Below, one piece after another: positions 8,109 to 15,153 of a stretch of 21,023 nt of DNA; position 1 is the stretch's first letter; each line of letters opens with the position of its first letter. Made by a program: the position numbers and the translations under genes. Origin of the DNA: CAZZCU01 sp964652825 (GTDB taxonomy: Bacteria > Bdellovibrionota_B > Oligoflexia > Oligoflexales > CAZZCU01); contig CAZZCU010000033.1 in assembly GCA_964652825.1 (NCBI GenBank), forward strand, positions 1 to 21,023. Reading direction: 5' to 3'. The notes below the pieces were generated by a model. It worked only from the letters and a program-made list of their open reading frames with translations. It was not told the DNA's origin and ran no database searches.

Positions 8109-8942
8109 TTACTCTTGATTGGAAAACGACTGCGCCGCCGTGGGAAAACGACCAGCTTTCACATCGCCATCATATTGTTCCAAAGCCTTACCGACTATAG
8201 TGCCTAAGTCAGCATAGGTCTGCAAAAATTTTGGTTTGAAACTCGCATCAAAACCCAGCAGATCGTGCAGAACCAACACCTGGCCATCGCAGCTCGGGCC
8301 GGCGCCGATGCCAATTGTAGGAATCCGCAGACTCTGACTGATCTCCGCCGCCAATTCGCTCGGCACTAGCTCCAGCACCAGAGCAAATGCTCCGGCATCC
8401 TGCAGCGCCAGTGCCGCCTCCTTCATTGCCCTCTGTGCCTCGCCGGAACGCCCCTGCACACGATAACCACCCAGCATGTGCACATGCTGCGGCGTCAAAC
8501 CCAAATGCCCCATCACCGGTATTCCGGCGCGCGTCAAGGCGCGTACGCTGTCAACAATGGCCAAACCACCTTCCAACTTAACCGCTTTAGCGCCACCTTC
8601 CTGCAACATGCGCCCGGCATTGAGCAACGCCTGCTCGGTTGATACTGAATAAGACATAAACGGCATATCAGCGACCAAGAACGGACGCACCAACGCACGA
8701 CCGACTGCCGCCACATGATGTAACATGTGTTCCGTCGTTACGCGGATGGTGTCATCAAAGCCGAGCATGACATTGCCCAGGCTATCGCCAACCAACACCA
8801 GATCAATCGAACTTTTCTCGATCAAACGTGCAAACGCAGAATCATAGCAAGTCACCATGCTTAACCGCTTGCCTGCGGCCTTGGCATTACGAATGTGTTC
8901 GATACTGACAGACTGCGCACCTGTATGCTGACTCTTGCTCAC
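8109..8942 (-). CDS. panB: 3-methyl-2-oxobutanoate hydroxymethyltransferase
   Basis: PanB makes ketopantoate from alpha-ketoisovalerate and methylene-tetrahydrofolate, the first committed step of pantothenate and coenzyme A synthesis. The 277-residue length is normal. Family motifs are present: SMVTCYDSAFARL, VLVGDSLGNVMLGFDDT (metal and substrate site), KLEGG, GHLGLTPQ, and the conserved LELVPSE and IGIGAGP in the second half. The start is a GTG preceded by a GAGG ribosome binding site. It lies 7 bases after the uvrA-family gene and 6 bases before dnaJ, so all three are probably co-transcribed. The usual partner panC is absent from the window. Confidence 0.96.
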   Translation of the reverse strand: MSKSQHTGAQSVSIEHIRNAKAAGKRLSMVTCYDSAFARLIEKSSIDLVLVGDSLGNVMLGFDDTIRVTTEHMLHHVAAVGRALVRPFLVADMPFMSYSVSTEQALLNAGRMLQEGGAKAVKLEGGLAIVDSVRALTRAGIPVMGHLGLTPQHVHMLGGYRVQGRSGEAQRAMKEAALALQDAGAFALVLELVPSELAAEISQSLRIPTIGIGAGPSCDGQVLVLHDLLGFDASFKPKFLQTYADLGTIVGKALEQYDGDVKAGRFPTAAQSFSNQE

Positions 8943-8949
8943 GATAACC

Positions 8950-11724
8950 TCAATTAAATAAATAGCGAGCCGTCACCGACTCTTGGTTTTGTTTGATATC
9001 CGCGGGCACGCCTTGATACACAACCTGCCCGCCGGCCGCCGCTGCTTCCGGTCCGATTTCGATCAACCAATCCGCACTACGCAGCACGCCCAAATGATGT
9101 TCCACCACAATCACGGTATGCCCCAAACTGGTCAGATAACGCAACTGCTCCAACAGACGCATCACATCGGTATCACTCAATCCAGTCGTCGGCTCGTCAA
9201 AAATCAAAAACGCCGGCTTGCCGCCGTGTGCTTCTTTCATCAGACGCAGCAACTTCAACCGTTGCGCCTCGCCTCCGGAAAACGAACTTGTACTCTGGCC
9301 AAGCGTCACGTAGCCGAGCCCCATCTCAATGACATTATCAAGAAGTTTCGCCAACGCCGCACGTTCGTAAAAAAACTCCCGCGCCTCGGCCACCGTCAGT
9401 CGCAAAATATCGATCAAATTTTTGCCCTTATACTCAACCTGCAAAACCTTTTGATCAAAACGCGCACCCTGACAGGCTGCACAGATCACCGCCATTTCGC
9501 CTAAAAACGACAAATCCGCAACCACGGTTCCCAGACCACGACAATTCTCGCAACGACCACCTGGTGTATTAAAACTAAAATGTCCGGGCGTCAGTTTATT
9601 GGCCTTGGCTGTATCCGTCGCCGCCAGCAATTTGCGAATTTCATCGAAAATCCCAAGATACGTCGCGATATTGGAGCGCGTACTACGACCCAACGCCGCC
9701 TGACTGACATGCATCACCGTCGAAAAGCGTTTAATAACTGACGCCGGTCCCAGGCTTTTTGCCCGCGGTTCTTCGACAATACCCTCGACTTCGGACCCGA
9801 GAACCTTCGCCAACAAAGGATATAAGGTGTGTTGAATCAAACTGGTTTTGCCGCTACCACTAACACCACATACCGCCGTCAACGCGCCCACCGGGAACTT
9901 CACATCGATTGCTCTGAGATTGTGAGTTGATGCGCCTTTCAGCTCGATCCAGGTAAAATCCCGCGCCTGCTTACCGGTCTCAGGCCACGTGACCTGCTCC
10001 CGCTTTTTTGCCGTCAAGGGTCTGCCGGCAAACACCACTTCGCCGCCCTTATGACCAGCTTGTGGTCCAATTTCGATCAGATAGTCCGCCCCACGAATGA
10101 CCACCTTTTCATGCTCGACGACAACGACGGTGTTACCTTGATCGCGCATCTCTTTGACAATTTCCAACAGATTGCTGCTGTCGCGCGCATGCAGTCCAGA
10201 CGTCGGCTCATCGAGACAATAAAGCGTCTCCGTCAGAGCACTACCAAGACAACGCGCCATGCTGATGCGCTGCATTTCCCCGCCCGACAAGGTTCGTGTT
10301 TGTCGATCCAGCGCCAGATAAGCAACACCGATTTTCTGCAGATAACCCAACCGCGCCTTGGCTTCATCCACAGCTTCTTCGAGACCCATAATTCCAGAAC
10401 TCGCCGACTGCTGCATCGCGGTCACTTGTGTTTTGGCTGCTTCCAGCTCGGCAATCCAGGCGCGCACTTGATCGATCGACTTACTGCAAATATCCGCGAG
10501 GCTTTGGCCCAGTAACTTGCACGCCAGTGCTTTAGTATTTAGACGCTTACCGTGGCAAACAGGACACAAAACATACTTGCGAAATTTCGCCGCGTGAATG
10601 CGGTAATGCGTTTTGTGGCGGTATTCCTCCAGCCACTTGAAGTAACCACGTACACCCTTGAACTTGCCGTCATCCCCATTTTTCAACCACTCCCATTCGG
10701 CGGCGGCGTAACTTTTAAACGGCTTTGCGGCCGCAACTCCGATTTTGCGCGCGCTGGTTTTAGCGCGCTCGTAAATTTCAACATGACTGCCGAAGTTCCA
10801 GGGTACGACACCACGTCCGGACAACGACGAATCATGATCTGGGAAAACCTTATCCCAATCAATTTCGGCGGCATAACCAAAGCCCTGGCAATTAACACAC
10901 GCACCCAACGGATGATTAAACGACAACAACGCCGGACTCGGTTCTTCGTATTCAAGATCACAATGCGGACAACAATAAGCCGCCATGAATTCTTCGCGTT
11001 GATCATTCTCGCCAATAATCACACAGCGACCGCGACCGGCTTTCAACGCCAGACCTGCAGATGCCGACAACCGCATCTCCTGTGCCGACTCGACCTGAAT
11101 TCGATCAATAATCACATCAGCAGCATGTAATTTACCAAGGTCAATATCCGCAAGTTTGGTCAGACTTTGCGCCGCATACGCACGCGAGAATCCCTGTGCC
11201 TCCAGTTGCGTACGCAACTCCTTGGCTTTCATGGTTTTCCATCCATGCAACGGTGCACCGATCATCACGCGCTGATCCGCAAACAGCTCACGCGCAGCAG
11301 CGGCAATAGTTTCCGGCGTGTGCTTAATTACCGCACGACCACATTGCGTGCATTCAATCGTCGCCAGATGCGCATATAGGATACGCAACAAATCATTTAA
11401 CTCAGTGACGGTCCCGACCGTCGACCGTGACGTTGCGCCCGAGCGAAACTGCCGCACCGCGATCGCCGGCGGCAAATTTTTCGCATGTAACATTTTGGGT
11501 TTAGGCAAAGCCTTTAAATACTGTCGGGCAAAACTCGATAAACTCTCGACATAGCGGCGATAACTTTCGCTATAGAGGGTATCGAACACCAACGAACTTT
11601 TCCCCGAACCCGATACACCGGTAACGACCGTCAAGGCCCCCAGAGGCAGCTTGACATCGACATTCTTGAGGTTGTTCGTTTGAACCCCTTCTAATTCAAT
11701 ATGGTGACCGCTATAATCAGTCAC
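8950..11724 (-). CDS. uvrA: UvrA-family excinuclease ATPase
   Basis: UvrA is the damage-recognising ATPase of nucleotide excision repair. This protein is about 924 residues and has the duplicated ABC layout: first Walker A GVSGSGKS at 36-43, the CPHC...CVNC zinc module near the middle of the first half, an ABC signature LSGGEMQR, then a second Walker A (GVSGSGKT), the zinc module CENC...CAAC, a second signature FSGGEAQR and Walker B ending FDEPTTGL. The region that binds UvrB in E. coli is present in length. It differs from typical UvrA where IDQSPIGRTPRSNP is expected: here it reads VSQAALGRSTRSNI. It may be a divergent orthologue or a paralogue. I chose the GTG at 11724, which has GGAG five bases upstream; a GTG ten codons earlier has no good ribosome binding site. 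It heads the operon with panB and dnaJ. Confidence 0.9.
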   Translation of the reverse strand: MTDYSGHHIELEGVQTNNLKNVDVKLPLGALTVVTGVSGSGKSSLVFDTLYSESYRRYVESLSSFARQYLKALPKPKMLHAKNLPPAIAVRQFRSGATSRSTVGTVTELNDLLRILYAHLATIECTQCGRAVIKHTPETIAAAARELFADQRVMIGAPLHGWKTMKAKELRTQLEAQGFSRAYAAQSLTKLADIDLGKLHAADVIIDRIQVESAQEMRLSASAGLALKAGRGRCVIIGENDQREEFMAAYCCPHCDLEYEEPSPALLSFNHPLGACVNCQGFGYAAEIDWDKVFPDHDSSLSGRGVVPWNFGSHVEIYERAKTSARKIGVAAAKPFKSYAAAEWEWLKNGDDGKFKGVRGYFKWLEEYRHKTHYRIHAAKFRKYVLCPVCHGKRLNTKALACKLLGQSLADICSKSIDQVRAWIAELEAAKTQVTAMQQSASSGIMGLEEAVDEAKARLGYLQKIGVAYLALDRQTRTLSGGEMQRISMARCLGSALTETLYCLDEPTSGLHARDSSNLLEIVKEMRDQGNTVVVVEHEKVVIRGADYLIEIGPQAGHKGGEVVFAGRPLTAKKREQVTWPETGKQARDFTWIELKGASTHNLRAIDVKFPVGALTAVCGVSGSGKTSLIQHTLYPLLAKVLGSEVEGIVEEPRAKSLGPASVIKRFSTVMHVSQAALGRSTRSNIATYLGIFDEIRKLLAATDTAKANKLTPGHFSFNTPGGRCENCRGLGTVVADLSFLGEMAVICAACQGARFDQKVLQVEYKGKNLIDILRLTVAEAREFFYERAALAKLLDNVIEMGLGYVTLGQSTSSFSGGEAQRLKLLRLMKEAHGGKPAFLIFDEPTTGLSDTDVMRLLEQLRYLTSLGHTVIVVEHHLGVLRSADWLIEIGPEAAAAGGQVVYQGVPADIKQNQESVTARYLFN

Positions 11725-11774
11725 ATCGTCTCCATGTCTTAATTGACGTAACACGAGTAGAGGAGCTTTTCGCC

Positions 11775-12242
11775 GTGCCGCAAAAGCAACAACCGACCGC
11801 GAACCTACGCAAACTAGCAGCCTTTGCCGGCTTTCTCTTACTGTTAGCCATAGGCATCAGCGTGCTGCCGAAGATATCAGAACGGAACCATCCCTTTAAG
11901 GGCCTTTTCAAGGATTCCTCGCCCGCTGGGGATGGACTGACTCTCGAACCACTCTTCTACAAAGAGCTGGGACGCTATCAGGTTAAAGACAGCGCACCGG
12001 CACCAGCGGATATGTACACCGTCGCTATTAAGGTAACGAGTAGCCGCAGCGAAGCCGAGGAGTTGGTGAAGGCCCTACGAAGCCGCAATATCGAAGCCTA
12101 CTTCACGCCGATGCAGCGTCAGGGCCGGGTTATTTATCATGTTCGCTCTGGAGTTTTCCCTTCGGAACAGGGAGCGACCCGCTTGGCAGCAGACCTGCAA
12201 AAAGCTAATTACGACCAAGCAAAGGCCGTAAAACTACAATAA
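11775..12242 (+). CDS. Membrane-anchored SPOR-domain protein
   Basis: The 155-residue protein has a short cytoplasmic tail with Arg/Lys, one membrane helix (about residues 14-30, Leu/Ile-rich), a linker, and a C-terminal SPOR domain (about 80-153, beginning YTVAIKV and containing YHVRSGVF). SPOR domains bind peptidoglycan stripped of stem peptides, typically at the division septum, so a role in cell division or wall remodelling is likely. FtsN, DamX and DedD are relatives in layout, but this one is shorter. The start is a GTG with GAGGAG about nine bases upstream. It is divergent from the uvrA-family gene with only 50 bases between the start codons, so their promoters must overlap. Its stop is 6 bases from the convergent next gene. 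Confidence 0.88.
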   Translation: MPQKQQPTANLRKLAAFAGFLLLLAIGISVLPKISERNHPFKGLFKDSSPAGDGLTLEPLFYKELGRYQVKDSAPAPADMYTVAIKVTSSRSEAEELVKALRSRNIEAYFTPMQRQGRVIYHVRSGVFPSEQGATRLAADLQKANYDQAKAVKLQ

Positions 12243-12248
12243 AATTAA

Positions 12249-12800
12249 TTAGTTATTTAATGGCCGGCGAGGCGCTGGGCGACGCGGTGGCGGGTATAAG
12301 CCGTCGGCAACGTCATTCTCATCATACAAAAGATCATCATCATCCAGCTCGTCCATACCAAAGCCAGGCTCGGGGTAAACGATTTCCGGGCGGTCATCAC
12401 GTGCCTCGCTGCGACGATAATCGCGGCCGGTCGTGAGCGGGGGTGGTGGCGGTTCGCTGGCGCGTGGTTGCGAGGAAGATGCGGTGGATTGCGTTGGTTC
12501 CGGCAGGTAATCCTGGCTTAATTCCACGCTCTCCTGGCCGTCGGAAACCACGACTCGACGTCCCTGAACGGTCTGAAGTACAAAACGCGGGTAACCGGGT
12601 AGCCGCTCTCCGACTTTAAGAAACAGATTCTGCTCGGGATGCTGAACGTCGTATAAAACCGCTACGCCGCGGTTTCGCCCTTCATTCCCTCCGGAGATCA
12701 CCCCAACGACGGCAAAACGGTTAACGATACCATTGCTAACGACAGCACTGGCAAGCTGCGGCATCAAAGCGACGGTAAAGACGACGATCAATCTAAGCAT
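12249..12800 (-). CDS. Exported protein with weak GspC-like segment
   Basis: The chosen ATG gives 183 residues beginning with a signal peptide or anchor (1-19, ending QLASA). Residues about 27-100 read VVGVISGG...RGVAVLYD...FLKVGERLPGYPRFVLQTVQ, then RRVVVSDGQESVEL. This resembles the HR domain of type II secretion protein GspC, where a bound or inner-membrane protein interacts with the secretin. The similarity is by eye and weak. The C-terminal part (101-183) looks disordered: Ser/Pro-rich, a run of five prolines, an acidic stretch DELDDDDLLYDEND, and a basic Pro/Arg tail. A longer frame reaches a TTG at 12866, but its ribosome binding site directly abuts that codon, so I prefer 12800. No other type II secretion or pilus genes are nearby. 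Confidence 0.6.
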   Translation of the reverse strand: MLRLIVVFTVALMPQLASAVVSNGIVNRFAVVGVISGGNEGRNRGVAVLYDVQHPEQNLFLKVGERLPGYPRFVLQTVQGRRVVVSDGQESVELSQDYLPEPTQSTASSSQPRASEPPPPPLTTGRDYRRSEARDDRPEIVYPEPGFGMDELDDDDLLYDENDVADGLYPPPRRPAPRRPLNN

Positions 12801-12882
12801 AAATCCATGAAACCCTTGGTGGACAATGATTGCGAGGCTTATAGCCAATACCACCCCGCCCTTCAATCCTTTCTCGAAATTA

Positions 12883-13767
12883 TCATAATTTACCGCTGAT
12901 TAGATGGTCCTCAATCGCCTTCATAATAACTTTCCCAGCCTTGCCAGTCATATTATCGGCCCGATATACCAGGCAAATCCGATCGGAAAAGCTTGGGAAA
13001 TCCTTCCGATACAGTTTGAGCTTGGGCGATGTAACCCGGCGCGCCACCCGTCCGGGCAGTATACCTGCAGCCGCCCCCGACGCAACGATCGCCGATAAAA
13101 CCTCCAGATTCGTGGTTGTCACCGTGCGTGCGAACTTAATGCCTTGCTTCGCAAACTTACGCAGCAAAAAATCGCTTTGCGAAAGCTCCGGGGCATAAGC
13201 AAGCACCGCCTGACCGCTAGACGGATTTTGCAGTGGATTCTTATCGTCCGCAACCCACAGACCGACATCATCACGACCTATTTGCTTTATCACTAGCTCT
13301 GGGTGTGACACCGGATTAATAACCACACCGATATCAATCTTAAAGCTAATCACTTCCTCGGTAATCTTACGCGACAGCGGATCGTGAACGAGACTGATAT
13401 CAACACCTGGATACTTCCGAAACAAATCCGCCAATACATCCACAACACCATAAATCGCTATCGACGGATGACAGCCGATAGAAAATCGTCCCACCATATC
13501 TTCCTGCTGACGCAAGGCATCGGTGCGCAACCGATCCCATTCGATCATCAGACCTTTTGCATGTATCGATAGCCGCTGACCAACTTTGGTAAGTTTCACA
13601 CCGGAGCGGTTGCGAATTAACAATGGCGCCCCGATATTATGCTCAAGCCGTTGAATCGCAATACTAAGAGACGGCTGCGTTATACCCAGTCGCTCAGCCG
13701 CTCTGGAGATATTCAAAGTACCGGCAACTTCCAGAAAATAAAAAATATCACTTGCCTGTGGCAACAA
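12883..13767 (-). CDS. LysR-family transcriptional regulator
   Basis: This protein of about 294 residues has the LysR layout: an N-terminal winged helix-turn-helix (TLNISRAAERLGITQPSLSIAIQRLE) and a C-terminal substrate-binding domain of two periplasmic-binding-like lobes from about residue 85. Such regulators usually respond to a metabolite and activate a divergent gene. Here the divergent neighbour is a ring-cleavage dioxygenase, so an aromatic compound or its breakdown product is a likely effector; this is inference. I chose the TTG at 13767 because AAGGAG lies seven bases upstream of it; a TTG seven codons earlier is in frame but would include that ribosome binding site within the coding region. 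The gap to the dioxygenase gene holds candidate operators. Confidence 0.92.
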   Translation of the reverse strand: MLPQASDIFYFLEVAGTLNISRAAERLGITQPSLSIAIQRLEHNIGAPLLIRNRSGVKLTKVGQRLSIHAKGLMIEWDRLRTDALRQQEDMVGRFSIGCHPSIAIYGVVDVLADLFRKYPGVDISLVHDPLSRKITEEVISFKIDIGVVINPVSHPELVIKQIGRDDVGLWVADDKNPLQNPSSGQAVLAYAPELSQSDFLLRKFAKQGIKFARTVTTTNLEVLSAIVASGAAAGILPGRVARRVTSPKLKLYRKDFPSFSDRICLVYRADNMTGKAGKVIMKAIEDHLISGKL

Positions 13768-13812
13768 TGCATCTCTCCTTTGGACCAAATCGACCTACTC
13801 CTTTTATACGTC

Positions 13813-13829
13813 CGTTCAGCGGCGTTCAG
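13813..13829. repeat. Pair of CGTTCAG direct repeats
   Basis: CGTTCAG occurs at 13813-13819 and again at 13823-13829, ten bases apart from start to start, which puts both on the same face of the helix. They lie between the LysR start and the palindrome at 13845-13864. A second regulator site or part of a LysR activation site is possible. Confidence 0.4.
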
Positions 13830-13844
13830 GCATAAAAAATAACT

Positions 13845-13864
13845 ATGATAACAATTGTTAACAT
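13845..13864. promoter_or_regulatory. Probable LysR operator palindrome
   Basis: A 20-bp inverted repeat centred at 13854/13855 matches in nine of ten base pairs, with a perfect 12-bp core TAACAATTGTTA (13849-13860). It contains the T-N11-A form typical of LysR binding sites (T at 13849, A at 13861). It lies 59 bases upstream of the dioxygenase start and 77 bases upstream of the LysR start, a fitting place for a recognition site controlling both. No convincing -35/-10 pair is visible for either gene. Confidence 0.6.
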
Positions 13865-13923
13865 AAATTTAAAAATAAAACCGTCATTTGCTAGTGTCTC
13901 GCCAACCAAAAAAGGAGTTCGAT

Positions 13924-14598
13924 ATGCAAATTCACCTGAAAAGACGCGATGCCATCATCCATTCACTGGGTATGCTCGGCTTGTTTGCCAGCAGCCGCGC
14001 ACTGGGTGCCGACATCACCGACATCTGTCGCGTAACGCCACGTCAACCAGAAGGTCCTTTCTATCCAGTTGATGAGCAACTTGATAGCGACGAAGATTTA
14101 ACTAAAATTCCTGATGCCACGGGCACGCCGATAGGCCAGCATATCTACGTCATGGGAACAGTGACGGATACCAACTGCCAACCAATCACGAATGCCCTGG
14201 TGGAGATTTGGCAGGCATGTGCTTCCGGCCGCTACGATCATCCGGGTGACACCAGCAAGGCGGTATTGGATCCGAATTTTCAATATTTCGGCAAAACCAT
14301 TACTGACAGCAATGGTAACTATATTTTCAAAACCATCGTGCCGGGCAAGTATCCTGCCGGTAACGGTTGGGTGCGACCGCCTCACATTCACTTTAAAGTT
14401 GCCAAACGTGGTTACGCGGAGTTGATCACGCAAATGTATTTTGCTGGCGACCCTCTGAACGATCGCGACTTAATTCTGCGTAATTTAACACCCGCGGAGC
14501 GAAAGAGCGTCATCATTGCACTGGAAGAACCCACCGAAGGCTTCGATCCGGCGGCAAAGATTGCGCGCTTTTCGATTACGCTTAATAAGCTGAGCTAG
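13924..14598 (+). CDS. Exported intradiol ring-cleavage dioxygenase
   Basis: Intradiol dioxygenases use non-haem Fe(III) to open catechol-type rings between the two hydroxyls. This 224-residue protein has all four iron ligands of the family: Y104 in the motif WQACASGRYDH, Y143 in VPGKYP, and H154 and H156 in PPHIHF. The early motif TPRQPEGPFYP (38-48) is also typical. It differs from cytoplasmic catechol or protocatechuate enzymes by its N-terminus: KRRDAII followed by a hydrophobic stretch and a likely cleavage near ALGA (26-29) looks like a Tat signal, so it probably acts outside the inner membrane. The start at 13924 has AAGGAG seven bases upstream. No partner subunit or later pathway gene is adjacent. 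It is divergent from a LysR regulator, and its 3' end overlaps the next gene by 17 bases. The substrate is unknown. Confidence 0.9.
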   Translation: MQIHLKRRDAIIHSLGMLGLFASSRALGADITDICRVTPRQPEGPFYPVDEQLDSDEDLTKIPDATGTPIGQHIYVMGTVTDTNCQPITNALVEIWQACASGRYDHPGDTSKAVLDPNFQYFGKTITDSNGNYIFKTIVPGKYPAGNGWVRPPHIHFKVAKRGYAELITQMYFAGDPLNDRDLILRNLTPAERKSVIIALEEPTEGFDPAAKIARFSITLNKLS

Positions 14599-15046
14599 TC
14601 TCAACTCGCCAGCTATCAGGAATGGTCTGCAAGGGGTGTTCTTCACGGATTTTGAGAAAATCCACTCGACCGTCGGCATCGAAATCAAAAACGTAAGCGT
14701 ACGCCTTGCCGGCGGTATCAAGAATCTCAATCATATCAACACGCCCATCTTGATTCATATCCCAGCCACGCGCGCCCAGATAACGACGTACCGAGCCATC
14801 AGCAAAATGCAGGGTTACTTGAGCCGGCTCCATGTCCGGCAACGGTGCCGATTGTCGCAAACGCCGTCCGACCTCAATCTCGTAGCCCACGGGGGCTTCA
14901 GGATCAACGCTTTCCAGAGGCATAATCAACGTGGGTGTCGACGAGTTTTTGGTTGTGGCACAGGCAGGCGTTAAGCTAAAAGCTAACAGAAGCCAAAAAG
15001 CATAGTGCCTTGGTTTTTGCGATTTTTTGGTCGCGATCTGGTTCAT
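14582..15046 (-). CDS. Putative lipoprotein with two EF-hand-like loops
   Basis: The 154-residue protein has a basic N-terminus, a hydrophobic stretch (about 15-27) and a cysteine at 29 after LTPA, which is a weak lipobox, so lipoprotein status is uncertain. Two calcium-loop-like motifs follow: DMNQDGRVDMIE (96-107) and DFDADGRVDFLK (121-132). The first has the usual acidic position 12; the second has Lys there. An ADGSVRRYLGARG segment precedes them. Calcium binding is inferred from these loops. I do not recognise the family. The ATG at 15046 puts the hydrophobic segment close to the N-terminus; an ATG 14 codons earlier is also possible. Its end overlaps the dioxygenase gene on the other strand by 17 bases. 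A gap of 107 bases without further genes separates it from lepA. Confidence 0.72.
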   Translation of the reverse strand: MNQIATKKSQKPRHYAFWLLLAFSLTPACATTKNSSTPTLIMPLESVDPEAPVGYEIEVGRRLRQSAPLPDMEPAQVTLHFADGSVRRYLGARGWDMNQDGRVDMIEILDTAGKAYAYVFDFDADGRVDFLKIREEHPLQTIPDSWRVETSSAY

Positions 15047-15153
15047 GCGCCAAAATAACTCCCGAGAAAGCTGATTATTTGCGATCATATGAGTAATCGG
15101 CAGCTTTCGGTGGATATTTAATCACTTACGCTTCGGCAGAGTCATACCACTAA

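Noticed and set aside
8983..11130. Long plus-strand open frames (8983-9504, 10051-10515, 10552-11130)
   Set aside because: They lie antisense to the uvrA-family gene, have no ribosome binding sites of note and show atypical composition, so they are shadows of the real gene.
12801..12866. N-terminal extension of the GspC-like protein from a TTG
   Set aside because: The purine-rich stretch directly abuts the TTG with no spacer, and the internal ATG at 12800 gives a clean signal peptide.
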